A stretch of 64,000 bases of DNA from Achromobacter seleniivolatilans (GTDB lineage: Bacteria > Pseudomonadota > Gammaproteobacteria > Burkholderiales > Burkholderiaceae_B), in assembly GCF_030864005.1 (NCBI RefSeq), contig NZ_CP132976.1:1116001-1180000 (forward strand), written 5' to 3'. Under the pieces are notes generated by a model. It did not search any database, was not told the origin of the DNA, and was given only the letters and a program-made list of their open reading frames with translations. The position numbers and the translations under genes are program-made. How positions within the stretch are numbered: position 1 is the stretch's first letter; each line of letters begins with the position of its first letter. Shown here in pieces: positions 7,317-15,662 of this stretch.

Positions 7317-9794
7317 ATGTCGCTTCATTCCCGCCGTCGTGCGTCGACGTCCGTCAAACTGTTGCCTGCGCGGCGCTGGCTTTGCCATGTCGCTTTCGGC
7401 GTGCCGGTGGGGACGGCGCTGTTTTCTTTGGCGTCCGTGCAGCCTGTGCAGGCCCAAGAAGTGGCTGCCCGGCAGCAATACGCCATTGCGGCCGGCCCGG
7501 TTCGTCAGGTCTTGCTGGAATTTGGCCGGCAATCGGGCGTCATGGTGGGCGCGGAACCCGCCTTGATCGCCGATGTGCGCAGTCCCGGACTACGCGGCGC
7601 TTACGGCTTGCGTGACGGCTTGTCGGCGTTGTTGGCGGGTACGGGCCTGGAAGCCGTGGCCGAAGAAAGCGGTGCTTACCGGCTACGCCGTGCGCCCGCC
7701 GCTGCGACTGGCACGGCAGTGCTTGAGCCGGTGCGAGTCGTGGGGCAGACCGAAAGCGCCTGGGGGCCGGTGGTAGGCGTGGCGCCCAAGCGCAGCGCGA
7801 CGGGCACCAAGACGGATGCATCCATTCTGGAAATTCCGCAAACCGTAAACGTGGTGAGCGCCGCTGAAATCACCACGCGCGGCGCGAAGACGGTGGCGCA
7901 GGCGTTGCGCTACACGCCTGGCGTCAACGTCAACGGCTACACCGATTCCAACATGATTGCCGACGAGGTCGACTCGCGCGGCTTCGCCCCGGCGCCGCTG
8001 TATCTGGATGGCACATATCTGCCGTATGCGGGCAGTCTGGGCGGCGCCTTGCAGATCGATCCCTACCTGCTGGAGCGGGTGGAAGTGTTGAAGGGTCCGG
8101 CCTCGGTGCTCTACGGGCAGAATCAGCCGGGCGGTCTGATCAATCTGGTGTCCAAGCGGCCGTCGGAAGAAACCCTGCGCGAGGTGCGATTTGGCGTGGG
8201 CAGTTATGGCCGGGTGGAAAGCGCGCTGGACCTGACCGGCCCCGCCAATGCCGACGGCAACTTGCTGTATCGCGTGACCGCAGTCGCCAATGGAGGCAAT
8301 GAACAGATCGACTACAAGGAAAGCCGGCGTCTGTTGATAGCGCCCAGCTTGACGTGGAAACCCAGCGCGGCGACATCGCTGACGCTCTACACGCAGTTGC
8401 AGCGTGATGGCGGCGTGCCGGATTATCAGCCGCTGCCAGCGATAGGCACCGTGTTCGCGGGCCCGGATGGCAAGCGGATCAATCGCGACATTTTCACCGG
8501 TCAGCCAGGCTATAACGATTTCTACCGCCGCCAGTACGTGCTGGGCTCGGATCTGTCGCACAAATTCTCCGAGCAGGCGGCGTTTCGCCAGACCATCCGT
8601 TATGTCGATGTGCGCGACAACTATCGCGGTTTCTATCTGAACCGGTTCGTGCAGGATGCTGACGGCAATACCGATTACAGCCAGGCCAGCCGGACCAAGC
8701 TGGATTGGGGCCAGCACAATAGCGTCATCAGCGTCGATAACAACCTGGAACTCAAGGGCAAGACCGGCGCGCTGGACCACACCGTGCTGGTGGGGCTGGA
8801 CTACCGCCATTTCTCGCGCAAGTACACGGGCTACAACAACTACGCCGCCACGCCGCTGAACCTGTATGCCCCCGACTACAACGTTGCGCAGCCCGATACC
8901 CCGCTGACGACGCAGTGGGATAACAGCGTCGATCAGGTCGGGCTGTATCTGCAAGATCAAGTGAAGCTGGACCGTTTTGTGCTGACCATGGGCGGCCGTT
9001 ATGACTGGGCCAAGATCAACAACAAGGATCTGCTTGCAGACACGAAGACGCGCCGGGACGATAGCGCCTTCAGCGGACGCGTCGGCCTGGCTTACGTAGC
9101 GGAAAACGGCGTAGCGCCCTACATCAGCTACTCCGAATCTTTCCTGCCTGTCATCGGCACGAATTTCGCCGGTGAATCGTTCAAGCCCACGACCGGCAAG
9201 CAGGTCGAGATCGGCGTGAAGTATCAGCCCGTGGGCAGCGACACGCTGATCACCTTGGCCGCGTTTGAGATCCGCCAAAAGAACATGTCGTCAGAAGATT
9301 TTGACCATCCGGGTTACGAAGTGCAGAACGGCGGCGTGCGCTCCAAGGGGGTGGAACTGGAAATCAAATCGCAACCGATCGAACGCCTGGACGTCATTGC
9401 GGGCCTGACCTACTTGAACCCGACGTCCACGCCGGGCTCCTACAACGAAGGCAAACGTTTGGCTGCGCTGCCGACCTGGGCTGCCAGCCTGTGGACCAAC
9501 TACCGCCTGTCTGGCGACGTGCTGGGCGGGCTGGAAGTCGGCGCGGGTGTGCGCTGGACAGGCAGCGCGTTCGGTGATTCCGCCAACACCTTCCGCACGC
9601 CGGCCTTTGCCGTGGTGGATGCGTCTTTGCGCTATGACCTGGCACACGTATCGCCCACGCTGCGCGGCGCGACGGCGAGCCTGACGGTGCAAAATCTGTT
9701 CGACAAAGACTACGTGTCCAGCTGCAATTATTCCTTTGGCTGCTATTACGGCAAGGCCCGCAGCATGATGGCTAACGTGACGTACCGCTGGTAA
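7317..9794 (+). CDS. TonB-dependent siderophore receptor with STN signalling domain (FhuA/FoxA-like)
   Basis: 825 residues of an outer-membrane ferric-siderophore receptor and transducer. A signal peptide ends near QPVQA-QE (about residue 47). An STN domain covers about 55-125 (YAIAAGPVRQVLLEFGRQSG). A plug domain begins at the TonB-box region near 170 and includes RVEVLKGPASVLYGQNQPGG. The beta-barrel ends in VTYRW, the usual terminal aromatic. The ending NLFDKDYVSSC and GCYYGKARS resembles hydroxamate-type (ferrichrome/ferrioxamine) receptors. The STN domain ties it to the sigma/FecR genes directly upstream. The true ligand must be tested. Confidence 0.92.
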   Translation: MSLHSRRRASTSVKLLPARRWLCHVAFGVPVGTALFSLASVQPVQAQEVAARQQYAIAAGPVRQVLLEFGRQSGVMVGAEPALIADVRSPGLRGAYGLRDGLSALLAGTGLEAVAEESGAYRLRRAPAAATGTAVLEPVRVVGQTESAWGPVVGVAPKRSATGTKTDASILEIPQTVNVVSAAEITTRGAKTVAQALRYTPGVNVNGYTDSNMIADEVDSRGFAPAPLYLDGTYLPYAGSLGGALQIDPYLLERVEVLKGPASVLYGQNQPGGLINLVSKRPSEETLREVRFGVGSYGRVESALDLTGPANADGNLLYRVTAVANGGNEQIDYKESRRLLIAPSLTWKPSAATSLTLYTQLQRDGGVPDYQPLPAIGTVFAGPDGKRINRDIFTGQPGYNDFYRRQYVLGSDLSHKFSEQAAFRQTIRYVDVRDNYRGFYLNRFVQDADGNTDYSQASRTKLDWGQHNSVISVDNNLELKGKTGALDHTVLVGLDYRHFSRKYTGYNNYAATPLNLYAPDYNVAQPDTPLTTQWDNSVDQVGLYLQDQVKLDRFVLTMGGRYDWAKINNKDLLADTKTRRDDSAFSGRVGLAYVAENGVAPYISYSESFLPVIGTNFAGESFKPTTGKQVEIGVKYQPVGSDTLITLAAFEIRQKNMSSEDFDHPGYEVQNGGVRSKGVELEIKSQPIERLDVIAGLTYLNPTSTPGSYNEGKRLAALPTWAASLWTNYRLSGDVLGGLEVGAGVRWTGSAFGDSANTFRTPAFAVVDASLRYDLAHVSPTLRGATASLTVQNLFDKDYVSSCNYSFGCYYGKARSMMANVTYRW

Positions 9795-9820
9795 GCGGAA
9801 GGCTGGACGGAAGCGGTGGC

Positions 9821-10426
9821 TCAGGCGGCTGCTTCCGCCGCCAGTGCAGCCTGTACGCTGGGGCGTTGTTCGATGCGCGCCATGTAGGCCGCGATCGCGG
9901 GCCAACGCTGTAGATCCATATCAAAAAATGCGGCCCAACGCAGCACGGTGTACAGGTACGCGTCGGCCACGCCGAACCGATCCTGCACCAGATACTCCTG
10001 GCGGCTTAAGGCGTCCGCCACATAGGCCAGTCTTTTTTCAAGCCGTCCGCGCCACCAGTCGCGCGCAGCCGGCGGCAGCTCGCGGTTGAATAACGGGCCA
10101 AAGCCGCCATGAACTTCGGTGCTGATGAAGTTCAACCATTCCTGAAGACGGCTGCGCTGCCAACTGCCATTGGGCGGCGCCAGTCCGGCTTCCGGTTTCA
10201 GGTCCGCCAGGTATTGGACGATGGCGGGGCCTTCGGTCAGAACGTCGCCGTCGTCGCGCTGTAGGGCCGCGACGTACCCTTTTGGGTTCACCGCCAGAAA
10301 GTCGCCGCCATCGGCGGTGCGTTTGGTTTGGTTATTCACCCGGACCAGCGTAAACGGCAGGTTCAGCTCGCGCAGCACAATATGGGGCGACAGCGAGCAA
10401 GTGTCGGGGGCGTAATACAGCTTCAT
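9821..10426 (-). CDS. glutathione S-transferase family protein
   Basis: 201 residues with the thioredoxin-like N-terminal domain MKLYYAPDTCSLSPHIVLREL (active-site region CSLSPH, like the beta-class bacterial GSTs), then a GxVAALQRDDGDVLTEGPAIVQYL glutathione-binding segment and an all-helical C-terminal half. The enzyme conjugates glutathione to electrophiles in the cytosol. The start at 10426 gives the standard N-terminus; an in-frame ATG at 10444 adds six non-family residues. It is convergent with the receptor gene (26 bases apart) and divergent from a LysR gene that may regulate it. Confidence 0.9.
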   Translation of the reverse strand: MKLYYAPDTCSLSPHIVLRELNLPFTLVRVNNQTKRTADGGDFLAVNPKGYVAALQRDDGDVLTEGPAIVQYLADLKPEAGLAPPNGSWQRSRLQEWLNFISTEVHGGFGPLFNRELPPAARDWWRGRLEKRLAYVADALSRQEYLVQDRFGVADAYLYTVLRWAAFFDMDLQRWPAIAAYMARIEQRPSVQAALAAEAAA

Positions 10427-10523
10427 GCGATGTCCTGGAATCAATCAGGCATTCAGGATGACGGCGGACCAGACATGCGTAAAATTACTTTTTCAGAAAA
10501 CTGACATAAGTAGAGCTGATGCC

Positions 10524-11402
10524 ATGATGAATCTGATGCATTGGCGGCTGGTGCTGGCGGTGGTGGACGCCGGCAACATTACGCACGCGGCGGCACAAGC
10601 AGGCATGACGCAGTCCGGGGCCAGCCAAGCCATTGCGCAGCTGGAAGATACCTTGGGCGCGCCACTATTCACACGGGAACGGCGGCAGACCACGCCTACT
10701 GCCTTGGGGCTGCGCGTGGCGGACGAAGCCCGCTTGATGCTGGACGCCTTGCAACGTATCCAGGCCATGGCGCACGATGCCAGCGGATCGGCTCGCGGCA
10801 CGTTGCGCCTGGCCAGCTTTCCGATGGTGTTTTCGACAATTCTGCCGCCGGTGCTTCGGCGGTTCCGGCAAATGTATCCCGCGATTGATGTGGTGTCGCT
10901 GGAAGCCAGCGACGACGAAGTCGAAGCGTTGCTGACGGCGGGCGCCGTGGATGTGGGAGTGGTGCTTAACCCCGCGCCGGAACGCCAGGTCTGCCCGCTT
11001 GGGCAGGATGAGTGGCTCGCAGTACTGCCAGCCGCGCATCCGTTGGCGCGAGCTGGGGGCGTGGTCGGCTTGGCGGACCTGTTGGCGCAGCCTTTCATTC
11101 TGGCCACGGGCGGGTGCAGCGTCCATGCGCAAAGCCTGGCGGCAGAAGCGGGATTGGCCGTGACGGATGTGCGCGCGACAGTGCGCGACTGGACCAGCGC
11201 ATTCGCGCTGGTGCGCGAGGGGCTGGGTGTGACGCTGGTGCCCGCGCTGACGGTGCCGGAAAACCGGCGCGGCCTGCGTGTGATGAGCCTGACCGTGCCG
11301 CTGCATCGGTCATTCGCGCTGGCAGCGTCCGCGCTGTCGGCGGACAGTGAGGCCGTGCAAGCCTTGTTCGGGATGTTGCAGCAGGATGACAAGCGCCGGT
11401 GA
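10524..11402 (+). CDS. LysR-family transcriptional regulator
   Basis: 292 residues. The helix-turn-helix is WRLVLAVVDAGNITHAAAQAGMTQSGASQAIAQLE near the N-terminus; the rest is a LysR substrate-binding domain (LASFPMVFSTILPPVLRRFRQMYP; VDVGVVLNP). Two consecutive ATGs exist at 10524 and 10527; the first is reported. About 97 bases separate it from the divergent GST start, so the GST gene is the natural target. No obvious symmetrical site was recognised between them. Confidence 0.9.
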   Translation: MMNLMHWRLVLAVVDAGNITHAAAQAGMTQSGASQAIAQLEDTLGAPLFTRERRQTTPTALGLRVADEARLMLDALQRIQAMAHDASGSARGTLRLASFPMVFSTILPPVLRRFRQMYPAIDVVSLEASDDEVEALLTAGAVDVGVVLNPAPERQVCPLGQDEWLAVLPAAHPLARAGGVVGLADLLAQPFILATGGCSVHAQSLAAEAGLAVTDVRATVRDWTSAFALVREGLGVTLVPALTVPENRRGLRVMSLTVPLHRSFALAASALSADSEAVQALFGMLQQDDKRR

Positions 11403-11489
11403 AGGGACCGCGAGCAAGAGATGGATCTGTCATGCCGGGTACACAACATCGCCATACAGTCTTTGTCTTTCCCCTTATCAGGCTCTGCC

Positions 11490-11915
11490 ATGTTGTTACG
11501 TACCGCGATCGTCGAAGATAGCGCCGCTATTGCAGAACTGCTTGCCCAACTGGGTTATCCAGGCACGGGACCGATGATGCCCGAGAAGATCCGGCAATTG
11601 CAGGCGCACCCGGACGGAAGGCTGGTGGTGGCACTGGATGACTCGGGCGTATTGCTGGGGTTTATCGGGCTGCATTTCATGATGCAGTTGGCCTTGCCCG
11701 GCGACTTCTGCCGCATTACGTATTTCTGCGTCAGCGACATTGCGCGGGGCGCAGGCGTCGGACGCAAGCTGGAAGAGTTTGCCGAACAAGAAGCCCGGGC
11801 ACGCGGCTGCGACCGCATTGAAGTGCACTGCCACGAGCGCCGCGTGGATGCCCATCGCTTTTACTACCGGCAGGGGTACGAGGAATCGCCCAAGTACCTG
11901 ATGAAGCGCTTGTAA
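11490..11915 (+). CDS. GNAT-family N-acetyltransferase
   Basis: 141 residues with the GNAT core: substrate loop near the N-terminus (TAIVEDSAAIAELLAQLGYP), beta-4/alpha-3 acetyl-CoA loop ITYFCVSDIARGAGVGRKLEEF (about 86-107, with the RGAGVG pyrophosphate-binding pattern) and the C-terminal HERRVDAHRFYYRQGYEESPKYLMKRL. The acetyl acceptor is unknown. The ATG at 11490 is chosen because sequence before it does not resemble the family. It is a single gene downstream of the LysR gene. Confidence 0.88.
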   Translation: MLLRTAIVEDSAAIAELLAQLGYPGTGPMMPEKIRQLQAHPDGRLVVALDDSGVLLGFIGLHFMMQLALPGDFCRITYFCVSDIARGAGVGRKLEEFAEQEARARGCDRIEVHCHERRVDAHRFYYRQGYEESPKYLMKRL

Positions 11916-12200
11916 ATCCAGCGGTTTCTTAGTAACCGTCCGCCCTATACCGTGTAAACGCGAATTCGTAAGGGCGGGAAAACTATCGTCGATACGGCAG
12001 TTTCCGGTTCTGTCTACGTCCAGGCCACCAATCCAGAGTTTCGGCGATGAACCGAGCGCAATTCAAAAGCTGTTCGGCGAAAACAACACACCAGGCCCGC
12101 CCGGTTTTGATACGGTGATCTGAAATCGGCCCGACGTGCAGCGTCCGCGCTGCTCATCTGGTCTTGATGGTCACTAGATTTCAGATCGGAATCTATCGTC
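11916..12200. other. gene-free spacer before the Tc-toxin gene
   Basis: The stretch has no convincing gene. It carries stop codons in all forward frames after short open runs, and one 11-base inverted repeat (reported separately). A forward frame ending at about 12122 (…LFGENNTPGPPGFDTVI) is open without a start codon; it may be a gene remnant but no family was recognised. Confidence 0.4.
12117..12187. repeat. 11-base inverted repeat flanking 49 bases
   Basis: GATCTGAAATC at 12117-12127 is the exact reverse complement of GATTTCAGATC at 12177-12187. The repeat ends 13 bases before the TTG start of the toxin gene. It could be a regulator site, a long hairpin in the leader, or a scar of insertion; the sequence alone does not decide. 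Confidence 0.5.
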
Positions 12201-15200
12201 TTGCCTACTGTTTGTACCGGCACCCCCACTATCACCGTTCGCGACAACCGCGGGCAGGCGGTGCGCATGCTGCGCTATAACCGCAGCGAGCTGGGAAGTG
12301 TGGCTACGCAGCTCGTCGAGCGCAGCACCTTCAATGAGCTGGGACAGCCGGCTAACAGCCAGGACGCCCGCTTCTTTGCCCAAGAGGCCGGCCCGCCCAC
12401 GCTTAACTTTCAGAACACGCCTGCGCTCTCCGGCCAGATGTTGCAAACCGTCAGTGTCGATGCCGGCAAGACCCAGGTTTTTCACGACATTGCTGGCCGT
12501 CCGATCTGGCAGCGCGATGCGCGCGGCACTGTGCAGACATTTACTTACGACGCCCTGGGCCGACGGCTCACTCGCTGGGAGCAGTTGCCAGGAGCAACGA
12601 CGTCCGTCATGCGCGAGCGCTGGCTCTATACCGATGCGCAGGACCTGCCCCCCTATACCGGAGCGATCCTGACCGATCCGACCGACCCGCGCAACGCGAA
12701 TTTATGCGGCCAACTCGTCAACCACTACGACACAGCCGGATTGCTGGATACGGGCACCTGGCAGGACCAGACAAAAACGCTCCACCCCATTGGCTATACC
12801 CTGCAAGGTCTGCCACAACAGCAAGGTCGTACACTGCTTCTGCCTGAAACCGCCAGCGACTGGGGCGGGAATGACGAATCCGTCTGGCAGGCCAAGTTTA
12901 TTGACAAGACGATCTACAAAACCACCTGGGCCTACAATGCCTTGGGCCAAGTCTTGACCCAGACCGACGCCCGCGGACATTTGCAAAGTACCACTTACGA
13001 TATTGCCGGGCGCAAATACGCCAGTTCGGTCAGGCCAAGCGGCAAGACGACGCAAGTTGTCATTCAGTCCATCACCTACGCCCCGGGCGGCCAGATCCTA
13101 TGTAGGACAGATGCCAACGGGGTGACCACCACTCACACCTACGAAGCGCAGAGGACCCAGCGGGTACTAGCCCTCAAGGTGATCCGGGCAGGGCAAGACA
13201 CCTTGCAAGACCTTGCCTACACCTACGATCCGGTGGGCAACGTCTCCGGCGTGGCCGATAGCGCCACCCCGGTAAGCTTCTTCAGAAATCGGGCCGTCAC
13301 GGCGGGACGGACTTACACCTACGATGCGCTGTATCAGCTGATCACCGCCTCCGGCCGCGAGAACAATGCATCCAATGCGGGAGGCGGGACTGATACGCCG
13401 ACGCCATTCTTAACCCTCGATCCGAGCAACTACCGCGACTACACCCGCACTTATGCTTACGATCTGGGCGGCAATCTGACGCAGATCGGCAGCACGGTAG
13501 CGACCGGAGCGGCTCCTCCGATGCGCAAAATATCGGTGGACGCTGCCAGCAACCGTGCCGTCAGCAATGCAAATGCCTCCGCCGTCACCGCCAAGACGGT
13601 GGGGGACTATTTTGACGAAGCTGGCAACGCCAACTGTCTGGACGGCAACAAGGCGCAGCCACTGTCCTGGACAGGGCTGAATCAGCTGGGGAATTTGGTC
13701 ACCGTTCAGCGGGATGGCGGATTGTCACAGTGCGACCGAGAAAGCTATGCCTATGGTGGCGATGGGCATCGCGTGCGTAAAACGGGTTTCGCCCAAGTGA
13801 GCGGCAGCATGTCGCAACGAAGTGACGCTATCTACCTGCCAGGGTTGGAAATACGAGCCCAAATCGCGGGTGAGCAGTTGGAAGTCATCGTGCTCGATGA
13901 CGGTGCACGGATGCTGAATTGGACAAGCAACCAACCCTCGGACGTCCCCAACCAGCAGGTGCGCTACCGGTACACCGACCGACAAGACTCGTGCCAGATC
14001 GAGTTAGACCAAAACGGCACCATCATCACGCAGGAAGAGTATTACCCCTATGGCGGCACTGCGGTCATGGCTGCCGCATCCACCGGCGAAGCTAAGTACA
14101 AGACCATCCGCTACTCGGGCAAGGAGCGCGATGCGGCGGGGTTGTACTACTACGGATTCCGCTACTACCAGCCGTGGATCGGACGCTGGATCAGCACGGA
14201 CCCGGCGGGCACCGTCGATGGGCTGAATCTCTATCGCATGGTGGGGAGTAATCCGGCGACCTTTACCGATATGTATGGAGCAGCCAAGTCGAATCCTTCC
14301 AGCGCTGACAGTCAGCGGCCCGTTCTGCCCAACCGTATTGATACTGCCAAAAGAATTGTTGCGTTAATGCAGAAAACTCAGAGGACTGACCGCCGCGATT
14401 TTTGCCCCCGGAAGTACTTCGGCGGAAAAGTGCGCTTCCACATAGATGATACCCAATCGCCATATTTGGTGGACGTTGGAGGGCATCCGACTCAAGTAAA
14501 TTTCAATGCAATAGCTCACAAAGCGATGGCACGGCTTTCTGAAACGGCCAAGGTTATTGGCGTTGAAGTCGTTCCTGAAAAGAATGCCAAAAAAGCCAAT
14601 CTGATGATAAGAGTTGAAGACGTCGTGTCGGGTGAATTGGGCGCAACGATACCTTACGGCTACCGAAGAAAATTCCCCAAAATCTCAATTACCCCTGATT
14701 ATGTCATAGCTCAGAATCTTACTGCCTCCCTACACTGTTGCCTGCGTGGCGATCAAGCGTCTATGGCTAGCTTGGTACGAGGACAAATCGCTGCGGATAG
14801 CATTTTAAGAAGGCTGACGGACTCTGAGAGAACTGAGATTGCCGAGCTATCTCTTCTTTCAACAATAACTCATGAAGGCGGTCATGCTATTTTTCGTTTA
14901 GGTCATCCCGAGACAGTTGCCGAAAACATGAATCAAGCTGTTTTCGATGAGGGGCATAGATCCGGAACAATGGCGCTACAGGAAGCAGGGAAGGAAATAA
15001 AATATAGATTTTATATTCACGAAGCTGAGGTCGTGAATATAATGTCAAGATCTGAAGTGGGTGGTTTTTCTACGCATATCTTAAATCTAATAAAACATAA
15101 TTTTGTGTTATCCGAACTTAGTATAAATCTCTCAGAAAATGAAAAAGAATCTATATTTAAGGAGTTTAAAGATTCTGCTTCCCTGGGGCGCCGTCGTGCT

Positions 15201-15236
15201 CGTATACCCTCTTGTCTTCGAGGTGTGTCGCCATAA
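12201..15236 (+). CDS. TcC-type (RHS core) toxin subunit with metalloprotease-like C-terminal domain
   Basis: 1011 residues, the size of TccC subunits of insecticidal Tc (ABC) toxins. The N-terminus TGTPTITVRDNRGQAVRMLRYNR is the conserved TcC opening. YD/RHS repeats follow (FTYDALGRR, TTYDIAGRK, YTYDPVGN, YTYDALYQL). The RHS core closes with RYSGKERDAAGLYYYGFRYY and STDPAGTVDGLNLYRM. Two aspartates, D667 and D690, sit where the TcC autoprotease cuts off the toxin. The remaining ~315 residues are the variable toxin part, in visibly AT-richer DNA, with HEGGH (891-895), a third histidine at 902 and NIMS (Met 948), which resembles a zinc metzincin-like protease. The TTG start at 12201 is the only start that keeps the whole conserved N-terminus; its ribosome binding site is weak. 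No TcA or TcB gene is in the window. An interbacterial RHS effector is the alternative, but no PAAR domain is present. Confidence 0.82.
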   Translation: MPTVCTGTPTITVRDNRGQAVRMLRYNRSELGSVATQLVERSTFNELGQPANSQDARFFAQEAGPPTLNFQNTPALSGQMLQTVSVDAGKTQVFHDIAGRPIWQRDARGTVQTFTYDALGRRLTRWEQLPGATTSVMRERWLYTDAQDLPPYTGAILTDPTDPRNANLCGQLVNHYDTAGLLDTGTWQDQTKTLHPIGYTLQGLPQQQGRTLLLPETASDWGGNDESVWQAKFIDKTIYKTTWAYNALGQVLTQTDARGHLQSTTYDIAGRKYASSVRPSGKTTQVVIQSITYAPGGQILCRTDANGVTTTHTYEAQRTQRVLALKVIRAGQDTLQDLAYTYDPVGNVSGVADSATPVSFFRNRAVTAGRTYTYDALYQLITASGRENNASNAGGGTDTPTPFLTLDPSNYRDYTRTYAYDLGGNLTQIGSTVATGAAPPMRKISVDAASNRAVSNANASAVTAKTVGDYFDEAGNANCLDGNKAQPLSWTGLNQLGNLVTVQRDGGLSQCDRESYAYGGDGHRVRKTGFAQVSGSMSQRSDAIYLPGLEIRAQIAGEQLEVIVLDDGARMLNWTSNQPSDVPNQQVRYRYTDRQDSCQIELDQNGTIITQEEYYPYGGTAVMAAASTGEAKYKTIRYSGKERDAAGLYYYGFRYYQPWIGRWISTDPAGTVDGLNLYRMVGSNPATFTDMYGAAKSNPSSADSQRPVLPNRIDTAKRIVALMQKTQRTDRRDFCPRKYFGGKVRFHIDDTQSPYLVDVGGHPTQVNFNAIAHKAMARLSETAKVIGVEVVPEKNAKKANLMIRVEDVVSGELGATIPYGYRRKFPKISITPDYVIAQNLTASLHCCLRGDQASMASLVRGQIAADSILRRLTDSERTEIAELSLLSTITHEGGHAIFRLGHPETVAENMNQAVFDEGHRSGTMALQEAGKEIKYRFYIHEAEVVNIMSRSEVGGFSTHILNLIKHNFVLSELSINLSENEKESIFKEFKDSASLGRRRARIPSCLRGVSP

Positions 15237-15300
15237 TTATCTGCTGGGGTTTCATGGCCAATCTTCCGTTCTCGCAGGGAAACTTACCCTAAAGCACTAA
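15139..15300 (+). CDS. small overlapping ORF with N-terminal hydrophobic segment
   Basis: A 53-codon frame starts inside the last 100 bases of the toxin gene in another frame and ends at TAA 15298-15300. The product begins MKKNLYLRSLKILLPWGAVV and looks like a lysine-led signal or membrane segment. No strong ribosome binding site precedes it. It may be the 5' stub of a lost following gene, an accessory small protein, or chance. The toxin gene's own last ~17 residues (LGRRRARIPSCLRGVSP) look arginine-rich and out of character, so a frameshift near 15180 that joins the two frames is another possibility. Confidence 0.3.
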   Translation: MKKNLYLRSLKILLPWGAVVLVYPLVFEVCRHNYLLGFHGQSSVLAGKLTLKH

Positions 15301-15596
15301 TATTAATTTCCGTCCAGGATCTCGACAGCAAATCAGTTGTGTCCATAAATTCTTTTGTGGGCACAAATTTTAGATGCCATCAAAACCGCGTTCCTCCAAC
15401 TTCGTTGCTCTTGCCTCTACGCGGTACGAACCGGACGTTTACGTTCCTTCTCTGTTTCCGTTCGCTTGGCCTTTATTAGTCCGTATACGTAGAATCGCCA
15501 TGCGGCTTATGGCTGCATGCGGTCGATCAAATATGGCGGACCCCTATAAGAGCGGCCAAATCAGACAGTCCAAATCAGACAGTCCAAAGGACGAGC
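15237..15596. other. spacer between toxin gene and MFS leader
   Basis: Apart from the end of the small overlapping frame (to 15300), no convincing gene is seen. It is less GC-rich than its surroundings. It contains a weak stem TTGTGTCC (15337-15344)/GGGCACAA (15359-15366, one G-T pair) followed by ATTTTAG, which may terminate the toxin transcript, a TATAAG at 15545-15550 that could serve as a -10 element, and a 14-base tandem repeat just before the leader ORF. Confidence 0.4.
15558..15585. repeat. 14-base perfect tandem duplication
   Basis: AAATCAGACAGTCC occurs twice head to tail at 15558-15571 and 15572-15585, immediately before the AAAGGA ribosome binding site of a short leader ORF. It may be a tandem regulator site or a recent slippage duplication. 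Confidence 0.6.
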
Positions 15597-15662
15597 ATGG
15601 AAGAGACATCCCAAGAAGCGCCCCTGAACCCGGCGTGGCTGGTTCCCGAGGCCCAAGCATGA
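15597..15662 (+). CDS. 21-residue leader ORF coupled to the MFS gene
   Basis: ATG at 15597 follows AAAGGA by five bases, the best ribosome binding site in this stretch. The frame reads MEETSQEAPLNPAWLVPEAQ plus Ala and stops at TGA 15660-15662, overlapping the ATG of the MFS gene (ATGA). The product has no recognised family. It may be a coupling leader peptide, or the surviving C-terminus of a larger deleted upstream gene whose start was replaced. Its translation would bring ribosomes to the MFS start. Confidence 0.45.
   Translation: MEETSQEAPLNPAWLVPEAQA

Noticed and set aside
7683..9278. Minus-strand 531-codon frame inside the TonB receptor
   Set aside because: It is antisense to the receptor's plug and barrel, with no recognisable fold and an amino acid composition typical of a GC-rich shadow.
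11947..12122. Open frame ending LFGENNTPGPPGFDTVI upstream of the toxin gene
   Set aside because: It has no start codon with a ribosome binding site and no recognised family; it is noted only as a possible remnant.
12201..14280. Reading the toxin as a type VI secretion RHS effector with PAAR
   Set aside because: There is no PAAR or N-terminal RHS trafficking domain and no immunity gene downstream; the TcC-type opening and STDPAGTVDGLNLYRM ending fit Tc toxin C subunits better.
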